A stretch of DNA of 64,000 nucleotides from Amycolatopsis thermophila (GTDB lineage Bacteria > Actinomycetota > Actinomycetes > Mycobacteriales > Pseudonocardiaceae), in NCBI RefSeq assembly GCF_030814215.1, contig NZ_JAUSUT010000001.1, positions 5,270,001 to 5,334,000 of the forward strand, read 5' to 3'. Shown here piece by piece: positions 33,842-42,228 of the stretch. The first letter of the stretch is position 1. Each line of letters starts with the position of its first letter. The translations under genes and the position numbers were made by a program. Under the pieces are notes generated by a model. That model was not told the origin of the DNA and searched no databases. It saw only the letters and a list, made by a program, of their open reading frames with translations.

Positions 33842-34852
33842 ATGTCTTCACGCACCGAACACCCCGTCGCCGTCGTGACCGGCGCCAGTGGCGGCGTCGG
33901 CCGGGCCACCGCGCGTGAGTTCGCGGCCCGCGGCTACCGGGTCGCCCTGCTCGCCCGCGGTGAGGACGGGCTGGCCGCCGCCGCGGAGGAGGTCCGCCGG
34001 GCGGGTGCCGAGGCGCTGCCGCTCAAGGTCGACGTCGCCGACCCGGACGCCGTCGAGCGGGCGGCCGAGGAGACCGAGACGGCGCTCGGGCCGATCGCGG
34101 TCTGGGTGAACGACGCGTTCACCTCGGTCTTCGCGCCGTTCACCGAGATCGAGCCGGCCGAGTTCCGGCGGGTCACCGAGGTCACCTACCTGGGGTACGT
34201 GCACGGCACGCAGGCGGCCCTGCGCCGGATGCGCCCGCGCAACCGGGGCGCCATCGTCCAGGTCGGCTCCGCACTGGCCTACCGCGGCATCCCGCTGCAA
34301 TCGGCCTACTGCGGTGCCAAGCACGCGATCCAAGGCTTCACCGAGTCGCTGCGGTGCGAACTGCTGCACGAGCGCAGCGAGGTGCGCGTGACGATGGTGC
34401 AGCTGCCCGCCGTGAACACCCCGCAGTTCGGATGGGTGCTGTCCCGGCTGCGGCGGCACGCGCAACCGGTCCCGCCGATCTACCAGCCCGAGATCGCCGC
34501 CCGCGCCATCGTGCACGCGGCCGAGCACCCGCGGCGCCGCGAGTACTGGGTGGGCGGCAGCACGGTCGCCACGCTCGTCGGCAACGCCGTGGCGCCCGGC
34601 CTGCTCGACCGCTACCTGGCCCGCACGGGCTTCGGGGCGCAGCAGACCGACCGGCCGCGCGACCCGGACCGGCCGGTGAACCTGTGGTCGCCCGCCGACC
34701 AGCGGCCCGGTTCCGACGCGGGCGCGCACGGCGAGTTCGACCGGCAGGCGCACCACCGCGCCCTCCAGCCGTGGGCGTCCCGCCACCGCGGGAGCCTCGC
34801 CGCCGCCGGTGGCATCGCACTCGCGGCCGTGGGCTGGGCCCTGCGACGCTGA
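33842..34852 (+). CDS. SDR family oxidoreductase with C-terminal membrane tail
   Basis: A 336-residue SDR, longer than the usual 250. VTGASGGVGRATA, the NDAFTSVF strand, QVGSALAYRGIPLQSAYCGAKHAIQGF (Ser, Tyr, Lys) form the catalytic domain up to about residue 245. An acidic/polar linker follows, ending in a single hydrophobic stretch GSLAAAGGIALAAVGWAL with two terminal arginines, so the enzyme is probably tail-anchored. AGGAGCGG ribosome-binding site. It is first in a run of plus-strand oxidation genes. Confidence 0.86.
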   Translation: MSSRTEHPVAVVTGASGGVGRATAREFAARGYRVALLARGEDGLAAAAEEVRRAGAEALPLKVDVADPDAVERAAEETETALGPIAVWVNDAFTSVFAPFTEIEPAEFRRVTEVTYLGYVHGTQAALRRMRPRNRGAIVQVGSALAYRGIPLQSAYCGAKHAIQGFTESLRCELLHERSEVRVTMVQLPAVNTPQFGWVLSRLRRHAQPVPPIYQPEIAARAIVHAAEHPRRREYWVGGSTVATLVGNAVAPGLLDRYLARTGFGAQQTDRPRDPDRPVNLWSPADQRPGSDAGAHGEFDRQAHHRALQPWASRHRGSLAAAGGIALAAVGWALRR

Positions 34853-34874
34853 CACATCCGACAGAGGAGACGGT

Positions 34875-37800
34875 GTGAGCACAACCGATCTGCCCGACCC
34901 GGTGGTCCATCCGCGACACTCCGAAGTGGACCGTGTGCGACTGGCCGCCGCTCTGCGTTCCCGCGTGGACGGCGAGGTGCGGTTCGACGCCGGAAGCCGC
35001 GCCGCCTACTCCACGGACGGCTCCAACTTCCGCCAGGTGCCGATCGGGGTCGTCGTCCCGCGCACGCCGGAGGCCGCGGCCGAGGCGGTGGCCGTCGCCC
35101 GCGAGTTCGGCGCGCCGCTGCTGTCCCGCGGCGGTGGCACGAGCCTGGCCGGCCAGTGCACGAACACCGCGGTGGTGCTCGATTTCTCGAAGTACTGCCA
35201 CCGCCTGGAGAGCGTCGACCCCGATGCGGCGACCTGCGTGGTGCAGCCGGGCATCGTGCTCGACGACCTCAACCGGCAGCTGGCACCGACCGGGCTGCGC
35301 TTCGGGCCGGAACCGGCCACCCACCGCAACTGCACGATCGGCGGCATGATCGGCAACAACTCGTGCGGCGCCACCGCGCAGCGCACCGGCAAGGTCGTCG
35401 ACAACATCGCCGCACTGGAGGTGCTCTGCTACGACGGCACCCGGTTCTGGTGCGGCCCCACCGACGACGACGAGTACGCCGCGATCGAACGCCACGGCAA
35501 CCGGCAGGCCGCCCTCTACCGGCAGCTGAGGCGCCTGCGCGACACCTACGCCGACGCCATCCGGGAGCGCTTCCCCGACATCCCGCGCCGCGTGTCCGGC
35601 TACAACCTGGATTCCCTGCTGCCCGAGCACGGGTTCGACGTCGCCGGGCTGCTGGTCGGCAGCGAGTCCACTTTGGTCACCGTGCTGCGGGCCGAGCTGA
35701 AGCTGGTGCCCGTCGTCCGGCACCGCAGCCTGGTCGTCCTCGGCTACCCGAGCGTGGACCGGGCCGCCGGCGCGGTGCCGGACGTGCTGCCGCACGAGCC
35801 CATCGCGCTGGAGGGACTGGACGCCAAGCTCATCCGGGACGAGCGGATCAAGCACCTCAACCCCGACGCCCTGGGCGAGCTGCCCGAGGGCCGCGCGTTC
35901 CTGATGGCGCAGTTCGGCGGCGCCACCCCCGAGGAGGCCGGCGAGCGCGCCCGCAACCTCGTGGCCGCACTGCCCGGCACCTCGTCCGAGGTGCTGGAGG
36001 ACCCGCGCCACCAGGCCGAACTGTGGCAGGTGCGCGAGGCCGGTCTCGGCGCGACCGCGCACGTGCCGGGCAAACCGGACACCTTCGAAGGCTGGGAGGA
36101 CTCCGCGGTCCCGCCCGAGCGGCTCGGCGACTACCTGCGGCGGTTGTCGGCGCTGTACGCGGAGTTCGGCTACGAAAGCGACACCGGGCCCGCACTGTAC
36201 GGCCACTTCGGCCAGGGTTGTGTGCACACCCGCATCCCGTTCGACCTCTACACCGCCGACGGGGTCGCCACCTACCGGCGCTTCCTGGAACGCGCCGCGC
36301 GCCTGGTCACCGAGTTCGGCGGATCGCTGTCCGGTGAGCACGGCGACGGGCAGACCCGCGGCGAGCTGCTGCCCGTCATGTTCGGCACCGAGGTGGTGCG
36401 CGCGTTCGGGCAGCTGAAGGCGATCTTCGACCCGGACGACCGGATGAACCCCGGCAAGGTCGTGGCGCCCTACCCGCTGGACGCGAACCTGCGCCTGGGC
36501 GGCGACTGGTCACCGGCCGCCCCGCAGGACCTGTACTTCCGGTTCCCGCACGACGGCGGCTCGTTCGCCGAGGCGGCCAACCGGTGCGTCGGGGTGGGCC
36601 GCTGCCGCCAGCACACCACCGAGGGCGGCCAGGTGATGTGCCCGTCCTACCAGGTCACCGGAGAGGAGGAGCATTCGACGCGGGGCCGGGCGCGGCTGCT
36701 GTTCGAGATGCTCGACGGCCACGGCGACGGCCCGATCACCGACGGCTGGCGCTCGGCGGAAGTGGCCGGCGCGCTCGACCTGTGCCTGGCGTGCAAGGGC
36801 TGCAAGACCGACTGCCCGGCCAACGTGGACATGGCCACCTACAAGGCCGAGTTCCTGGCCCACCACTACCGCCACCGCCCGTGGCGCCGCCCGCGGTCGC
36901 ACTGGTCGATGGGCTGGCTGCCGGTGCTCGCGCAGGCGATCGGCCGGGCGCGCCTCGGCCCGCTGGTCAACGCGGCCACCCACACGCCGCCGCTGTCCCG
37001 TCTGGCGACCGCGGCCGCGGGCATCGAGCGCCGCGAGATCCCGCTCTTCGCGGGGCAGACGCTGCAGCAGTGGACGGCCCGCCGCGCCCCCCGGGGCACC
37101 GGTGTGCGCGGCGAGGTCCTGCTGTGGCCGGACACGTTCACCAACCACCTGCACCCGCACCTCGGCCGCGCGGCGGTCGAGCTGCTCGAGGACGCCGGAT
37201 GGCGGGTCGTGGTGCCGGACGGGCCGGTGTGCTGCGGGCTGACCTGGATCTCCACCGGCCAGCTCGCCACCGCCAAGAAGGTCCTCGGCCGCACCGTGCG
37301 CCGGCTGGCGCCGCACCTGCGCCGCGGCGGGCTCGTGCTCGGCCTGGAACCCAGCTGCACCGCCGTGTTCCGCGCCGACGCGGCCGAGCTGTTCCCGGAG
37401 GACGAGGACGTGCGGCGGCTGCGCGACCAGACGGTCACCCTCGCCGAGCTGCTGACCCGCCACTCGCCCGGGTACCAGCCGCCCGCCCGGCCCGGCCGGG
37501 CGGTGGCGCAGGTGCACTGCCACCAGCACGCCGTCCTCGGCTGGGACGCCGACCGGGAACTGCTGGAGCGGGCCGGTGTCGAGGTGGAGCGGCTGGACTC
37601 CGGGTGCTGCGGCCTGGCCGGGAACTTCGGGTTCGAACGCGGCCACCTCGAGGTGAGCGAGGCCTGCGCGGAACGGGTCCTGCTGCCCGCGCTCCGCGAA
37701 AGCGACCCCGGCACCACCGTCCTGGCGGACGGGTTCAGCTGCCGGACCCAGATCCACCAGCTCGCCGGGCGGCAGGCCCGGCACCTCGCCGAGCTGCTCG

Positions 37801-37913
37801 CGGGGCAGGCCCCGGACCGCCCGCGCCGTCCCGGCGCCCCGGCGCGGGCGGCGGTCCTCGGTGCGGCCGGACTGGCACTGGCCGGCGCCGCGCGCCTGGC
37901 CCGGCGCCGCTGA
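34875..37913 (+). CDS. FAD-binding and (Fe-S)-binding dehydrogenase (D-lactate/glycolate dehydrogenase-like, GlcD-GlpC fusion)
   Basis: A 1012-residue fusion. Residues about 40-560 are FAD_binding_4 plus FAD-oxidase C (RGGGTSLAGQC; GGMIGNNSCGA; YGHFGQGCVHTRI; GGSLSGEHGDG; LKAIFDPDDRMNPGK). Two [4Fe-4S] clusters follow, the second in CLACKGCKTDCPANVDM. A CCG-type domain carries CCGLTWIS and SGCCGLAGNFG. The C-terminus ends in a hydrophobic tail and RR, as in the SDR before it. It oxidises a 2-hydroxyacid and passes electrons to the respiratory chain at the membrane. Start GTG after GGAGACG. Substrate unknown. Confidence 0.88.
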   Translation: MSTTDLPDPVVHPRHSEVDRVRLAAALRSRVDGEVRFDAGSRAAYSTDGSNFRQVPIGVVVPRTPEAAAEAVAVAREFGAPLLSRGGGTSLAGQCTNTAVVLDFSKYCHRLESVDPDAATCVVQPGIVLDDLNRQLAPTGLRFGPEPATHRNCTIGGMIGNNSCGATAQRTGKVVDNIAALEVLCYDGTRFWCGPTDDDEYAAIERHGNRQAALYRQLRRLRDTYADAIRERFPDIPRRVSGYNLDSLLPEHGFDVAGLLVGSESTLVTVLRAELKLVPVVRHRSLVVLGYPSVDRAAGAVPDVLPHEPIALEGLDAKLIRDERIKHLNPDALGELPEGRAFLMAQFGGATPEEAGERARNLVAALPGTSSEVLEDPRHQAELWQVREAGLGATAHVPGKPDTFEGWEDSAVPPERLGDYLRRLSALYAEFGYESDTGPALYGHFGQGCVHTRIPFDLYTADGVATYRRFLERAARLVTEFGGSLSGEHGDGQTRGELLPVMFGTEVVRAFGQLKAIFDPDDRMNPGKVVAPYPLDANLRLGGDWSPAAPQDLYFRFPHDGGSFAEAANRCVGVGRCRQHTTEGGQVMCPSYQVTGEEEHSTRGRARLLFEMLDGHGDGPITDGWRSAEVAGALDLCLACKGCKTDCPANVDMATYKAEFLAHHYRHRPWRRPRSHWSMGWLPVLAQAIGRARLGPLVNAATHTPPLSRLATAAAGIERREIPLFAGQTLQQWTARRAPRGTGVRGEVLLWPDTFTNHLHPHLGRAAVELLEDAGWRVVVPDGPVCCGLTWISTGQLATAKKVLGRTVRRLAPHLRRGGLVLGLEPSCTAVFRADAAELFPEDEDVRRLRDQTVTLAELLTRHSPGYQPPARPGRAVAQVHCHQHAVLGWDADRELLERAGVEVERLDSGCCGLAGNFGFERGHLEVSEACAERVLLPALRESDPGTTVLADGFSCRTQIHQLAGRQARHLAELLAGQAPDRPRRPGAPARAAVLGAAGLALAGAARLARRR

Positions 37914-37950
37914 CCCGAGCGCGGGCACGTCCCGCGGGGAGGAGTACGAC

Positions 37951-39732
37951 ATGACCCAGACCGTCGCGGACCACCTGCTCGCCCGACTGCGCGAGTGGGG
38001 GGTCGAACAGGTCTTCGCCTACCCCGGCGACGGCATCAACGGCCTCGTCGCCGCCCTCGGCAAGGCCGACGACCAGCCGCGGTTCGTCCAGGCCCGGCAC
38101 GAGGAGATGGCCGCGTTCGAAGCGGTGGGGTACGCCAAGTTCAGCGGGCACGTGGGGGTGTGCATGGCGACCTCGGGGCCGGGTGCGATCCACCTGCTCA
38201 ACGGGTTGTACGACGCCAAGCTCGACCACGTGCCGGTGGTGGCGATCGTCGGGCAGACCGCGCGCAGCGCGATGGGCGGGTCCTACCAGCAGGAGGTGGA
38301 CCTGCAGGCGCTGTACAAGGACGTCGCCGGCGAGTACCTGGTCGAGGTCAACGTGCCCGAGCAGCTGCCCAACGCCCTGGACCGCGCCATGCGGGTCGCG
38401 CTGTCCTCGCGGGCGCCGACCGCGCTCATCGTCCCGGCCGACGTGCAGGAGCTGCCCTACACCGCGCCGGAGCACGCGTTCAAACAAGTCCCGTCCAGCC
38501 CGCCGGGTCTGGCGCGCCCGGCCCCCACACCCCCGGAGAGCGAACTGGCCCGGGCGGCAGCGGTGATCAACGACGGCCGCAAGGTCGCCGTCCTGGCCGG
38601 GCAGGGCGCGCGCGGCGCCGCGGACGAGGTCCGCGAGCTCGCCGAACGCACCGGCGCCGGTGTCGCGAAAGCGTTGCTGGGCAAGGACGTCCTGTCCGAC
38701 GAGCTGCCCTACGTCACCGGTGCGATCGGGCTGCTCGGCACGCGGCCCAGCTACGAGCTGATGCGCGACTGCGACACGCTGGTCATCGTCGGGTCGAACT
38801 TCCCGTACAGCCAGTTCCTGCCGGAGTTCGGTCAGGCGCGGGCGATCCAGATCGACCTCGACGGCCGGTTCATCGGCCTGCGCTACCCGACCGAGGTGAA
38901 CCTGGTCGGCGACGCGGCCGCGACCCTGCGGGCCCTGCTGCCGCTGCTGGAGCCGCGGCCCGACCGGTCCTGGCGCGAGACGATCGAGGACAACGTGCGG
39001 TCGTGGTGGGACACGGTCGACGAGCAGGCGCGCGTGCCGGCCCGACCGGTGAACCCGATGCTCGTGGTGTCGGAACTGTCCGCGCGCATCCCGGACAACG
39101 CCATCGTGACCTCCGACTCCGGTTCCGCCGCCAACTGGTTCGCCCGCAACCTGCGCATCCGCGGCACGATGCGGGCGTCGCTGTCGGGCACGCTGGCCAC
39201 GATGGGCCCCGGGGTGCCGTACGCGATCGGCGCGAAGTTCGCGCACCCGCACCGCCCGGTGATCGCGCTCGTCGGGGACGGCGCGATGCAGATGAACGGC
39301 ATGGCGGAGCTGCTGACGATCCGCCGCTACGCCGGCCGGTGGGCCGACCCGCGGCTGGTCGTGTGCGTGTTCCACAACAACGACCTCAACCAGGTCACCT
39401 GGGAGCTGCGCGCGATGGGCGGTGCGCCCAAGTTCGAGGAGTCCCAGTCGCTGCCCGACGTCGACTACGCCGCGGTGGCGCGCGACCTCGGCCTCGACGC
39501 GATCGCCGTGGACGACCCCGGCGACGTCGGGCGCGCCTGGGACACCGCCCTGTCGGCCGCCCGGCCCACCGTGCTGGACGTGCGCTGCGACCCGGAGGTG
39601 CCGCCGATCCCGCCGCACGCCACCGCCGCGCAGGTCAAGTCCGTCACCGAGGCGGTCCTCAAGGGCGATCCGCAGGCGTGGCACCTGGTCGCCGAGGGGG
39701 TGCGCACCAAGGCGCAGGAGCTGCTGCCATGA
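37951..39732 (+). CDS. Thiamine-diphosphate enzyme, pyruvate oxidase (PoxB)-like
   Basis: A 593-residue ThDP enzyme. The cofactor-activating Glu is in RHEEMAAFEAVGYAK near residue 50, the GxGAIHLLNGLYDAK loop near 75, and the Mg-ThDP motif is GDGAMQMNGMAELL...NND near residues 440-475. Length and the SSPPGLARPAP linker agree with pyruvate oxidase/acetolactate synthase-like proteins. The GGGGAGGAG ribosome-binding site is strong. It is coupled (ATGA) to the enolase-superfamily gene. Pyruvate oxidation to acetate at the membrane is the family precedent. Confidence 0.87.
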   Translation: MTQTVADHLLARLREWGVEQVFAYPGDGINGLVAALGKADDQPRFVQARHEEMAAFEAVGYAKFSGHVGVCMATSGPGAIHLLNGLYDAKLDHVPVVAIVGQTARSAMGGSYQQEVDLQALYKDVAGEYLVEVNVPEQLPNALDRAMRVALSSRAPTALIVPADVQELPYTAPEHAFKQVPSSPPGLARPAPTPPESELARAAAVINDGRKVAVLAGQGARGAADEVRELAERTGAGVAKALLGKDVLSDELPYVTGAIGLLGTRPSYELMRDCDTLVIVGSNFPYSQFLPEFGQARAIQIDLDGRFIGLRYPTEVNLVGDAAATLRALLPLLEPRPDRSWRETIEDNVRSWWDTVDEQARVPARPVNPMLVVSELSARIPDNAIVTSDSGSAANWFARNLRIRGTMRASLSGTLATMGPGVPYAIGAKFAHPHRPVIALVGDGAMQMNGMAELLTIRRYAGRWADPRLVVCVFHNNDLNQVTWELRAMGGAPKFEESQSLPDVDYAAVARDLGLDAIAVDDPGDVGRAWDTALSAARPTVLDVRCDPEVPPIPPHATAAQVKSVTEAVLKGDPQAWHLVAEGVRTKAQELLP

Positions 39733-40844
39733 CCGGCCCGCTCGTCGGCGAGGTCCGGGCCCGGGCCTACCGCATCCCCACCCCCGCGCCGGAAGCCGAC
39801 GCCACCCTGTCCTGGGACCACACCACGATGGTCGCGGTGTGGGTCCACGCGGGCGGGGTGACCGGGCTGGGCTGGACCTACGCCCACGAGGCGTGCGTGC
39901 CGCTGGCCGAAGGGCCGCTCGCGCGCGCGATCCTCGGCCGGCCGGTGCTCGACGTGCCGGGGCGGTGGGAGGCCATGCGGAGCGCGGTGCGCAACCTGGG
40001 CCGTCCCGGTCTCGTCTCCTGCGCGCTGTCCGCCGTGGACATCGCGCTGTGGGACGCGGCGGCACGGCTGCTGGACCTCGGCGTGTCGCGGCTGCTGGGA
40101 CGGGTGCACGACGAGGTCGCCGTCTACGGCAGCGGCGGGTTCGTCAGCCAGCACCTGCACGAGCTGCACAGCCAGCTCGAGGACTGGACCGGCCGGGGCA
40201 TCCCGCGCGTCAAGATCAAGATCGGCGAGGACGCCGGCCACCGGCTCGACCGCGACCTGGCCCGCGTGCGCGCGGCGCGCGACGTGATCGGACCGGGCAC
40301 CGAACTGTACGTCGACGCCAACGGCGGCTACACCCGTGGGCAGGCCCGGCGCGTGGCGCCCGCGCTGGAGGAGCTGGGCGTCAGCTGGTTCGAGGAACCG
40401 GTGTCCAGCGACGACCTCGACGGCCTCGCCGCGCTGCGCGACGAGATCAGCGCGGACGTGACCGCCGGCGAGTACGGTTACGACCTGGCCTACTTCGCCC
40501 GGATGGTGCCGGCGGTGGACTGCCTGCAGATCGACGTCACCCGCTGCGGCGGCTACACCGAATGGCGCCGGATCGCGGCCGTGGCGCAAGCCGGCGGGCT
40601 GGACGTCTCCGCGCACTGCGCTCCCGCGTTGTCCGCCCACGCCGGGGTGGCCACCGCCAACATCCGGCATCTGGAGTGGTTCGCCGACCACGAGCGCATC
40701 GAGTCGGCCTTCGTCGACGGCGCGCTGGCGCCCGAGGGCGGGCGCGCCCGGCCCGACCCCTCGGCCCCCGGCCACGGCTTCACCCTCAAGGAGGCCGACC
40801 TCGAGCCGTACGCGGTGGGCGCCACGGTGGGGAGCGCGTCGTGA
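39729..40844 (+). CDS. Enolase-superfamily enzyme (mandelate racemase/sugar-acid dehydratase group)
   Basis: A 371-residue protein. The catalytic lysines lie in RVKIKIGED (KxK, near residue 160), and metal ligands are Asp in YVDANGGYTR, Glu in WFEEPVSS and Glu in VTAGEYGYD, all in family order. A His-rich SAHCAPALSAHAG segment near 290 may supply the second acid/base. Such enzymes dehydrate aldonates or racemise hydroxyacids. In an operon with glucose dehydrogenase, a gluconate/galactonate dehydratase role is plausible but not proven. Overlaps both neighbours by four bases. Confidence 0.86.
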   Translation: MTGPLVGEVRARAYRIPTPAPEADATLSWDHTTMVAVWVHAGGVTGLGWTYAHEACVPLAEGPLARAILGRPVLDVPGRWEAMRSAVRNLGRPGLVSCALSAVDIALWDAAARLLDLGVSRLLGRVHDEVAVYGSGGFVSQHLHELHSQLEDWTGRGIPRVKIKIGEDAGHRLDRDLARVRAARDVIGPGTELYVDANGGYTRGQARRVAPALEELGVSWFEEPVSSDDLDGLAALRDEISADVTAGEYGYDLAYFARMVPAVDCLQIDVTRCGGYTEWRRIAAVAQAGGLDVSAHCAPALSAHAGVATANIRHLEWFADHERIESAFVDGALAPEGGRARPDPSAPGHGFTLKEADLEPYAVGATVGSAS

Positions 40845-41182
40845 AACCCGACCCGGACCACGCCCGCCAGGTCGCGCTGCGGTCCTACGTGGAACGCGTG
40901 GCGCGCGCACTCGGGGTGGAGGCGAGCGCCACCTGGTGCGAATACGACGATCCGTCGGCCGCGTACGTGGCGCTGGCCGACCTCAGCGCGGAACACCCGG
41001 GCCGCGCGCTGATGCTCGACTGGACCAGCACCGGCGGCTGGCGCCTGGCGGTCGAGCCCACCGCCGGTGAGGACCCGATCGTGCTCGAGGCCTGGCCCGA
41101 GCCGGTCGCACCGGAACCCGCGCCGCTCGCCGCGCTCGTCCGGCACGCCCTGACCCCGAGGAGGAGACCATGCGCGCACTGA
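40841..41182 (+). CDS. Small hypothetical protein, DUF6292-like
   Basis: A 113-residue protein. The core ALRSYVERVARALGVEASATWCEYDDPSAAYVALADLSAEHPGRALMLDWTSTGGWRLAVEP has the look of the actinobacterial DUF6292 family; I am moderately sure. GTG start overlaps the preceding stop (GTGA), and the 3' end overlaps the next gene by 13 bases, so it is translationally embedded in the operon. No catalytic residues are evident. Function unknown. Confidence 0.65.
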   Translation: MKPDPDHARQVALRSYVERVARALGVEASATWCEYDDPSAAYVALADLSAEHPGRALMLDWTSTGGWRLAVEPTAGEDPIVLEAWPEPVAPEPAPLAALVRHALTPRRRPCAH

Positions 41183-42228
41183 CCGTGCGGCCCGGGGAAC
41201 CGAAGTCGCTGCGGGTGGCCGAGCTGCCCGATCCCGAACCCCGCGCGGGCGAGCTGCTCGTGCGCGGGCTCGCGCTCGGGGTGTGCGGCACCGACAAGGA
41301 GATCGTCGCCGGGGACTACGGCTGGGCCCCGCCCGGCGAGGAGCGCCTGGTGCTCGGGCACGAGTCGCTGGGCCGCGTCCTGCGCGCGCCCGCCGGGTCC
41401 GGGTTCGGCGAGGGTGACCTCGTCGCCGGTGTGGTGCGCCGGCCCGACCCCGTGCCGTGCGGGGCGTGCGCGCACGGCGAGTTCGACATGTGCCGCAACG
41501 GCCGCTACACCGAGCGCGGCATCAAGGAACACCACGGCTACGGCAGCGAACTGTGGACGGTCGAGGCGGACTACGCCGCCCGGCTCGACCCGTCCCTGGA
41601 ACGGGTGGGTGTGCTGCTGGAGCCGACGACGGTGGTGGCCAAGGCGTGGGAGCAGATCGAGCGCATCGGCGACCGCTCCTGGTTCGAGCCGCGCCGGGTC
41701 CTGGTCACCGGCGCCGGGCCGATCGGGTTGCTGGCCGCCCTGATCGGTTCCCAGCGCGGGCTGGACGTGCACGTGCTGGACCGGGTCACGCAGGGCCCGA
41801 AACCGCGGCTGGTCGCCGAGCTGGGCGCCACCTACCACCACGAGGCCGCCGACGTCGTCGCCGCCCGGGTCCAGCCGGACGTCGTGGTCGAGGCCACCGG
41901 GGCGGGCAGCGTCGTCTACGACGTCGTGGAGCACACCGCCGCCTACGGCATCGTGTGCCTGACCGGCGTGTCCGCGGCCGGGCGCCGGATCGCGGTCGAC
42001 TTCGGCGCGGTCAACCGCGAGCTCGTGCTGGCCAACGACGTGGTGTTCGGGTCGGTCAACGCGAACCTGCGCCACTACCGCCTGGCCGCCGCCGCCCTCA
42101 CCCGGGCCGATCCCGGGTGGCTGGAGCGGCTGATCACCCGTCGGGTCCCGCTGCAGCGGGCCGAGGAAGCTTTCACCGCCGGGGACGGGGACGTGAAGGT
42201 GGTCGTGACGCTGAGCGAGGACGGGTGA
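41170..42228 (+). CDS. Zinc-dependent glucose 1-dehydrogenase (archaeal Gdh-like MDR)
   Basis: A 352-residue MDR. Zinc residues include LGVCGTDKEI and GHESLG; the lobe loop has CGACAHGEFDMCRNG. The signature RGIKEHHGYGSELW and LLEPTTVVAKAWEQ are diagnostic for archaeal-type glucose 1-dehydrogenases; VLVTGAGPIGLLAA binds NAD(P). It oxidises an aldose at C1 to a lactone. AGGAGGAGACC gives a very good ribosome-binding site inside the end of the preceding gene. It pairs logically with the enolase-superfamily dehydratase. Confidence 0.9.
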   Translation: MRALTVRPGEPKSLRVAELPDPEPRAGELLVRGLALGVCGTDKEIVAGDYGWAPPGEERLVLGHESLGRVLRAPAGSGFGEGDLVAGVVRRPDPVPCGACAHGEFDMCRNGRYTERGIKEHHGYGSELWTVEADYAARLDPSLERVGVLLEPTTVVAKAWEQIERIGDRSWFEPRRVLVTGAGPIGLLAALIGSQRGLDVHVLDRVTQGPKPRLVAELGATYHHEAADVVAARVQPDVVVEATGAGSVVYDVVEHTAAYGIVCLTGVSAAGRRIAVDFGAVNRELVLANDVVFGSVNANLRHYRLAAAALTRADPGWLERLITRRVPLQRAEEAFTAGDGDVKVVVTLSEDG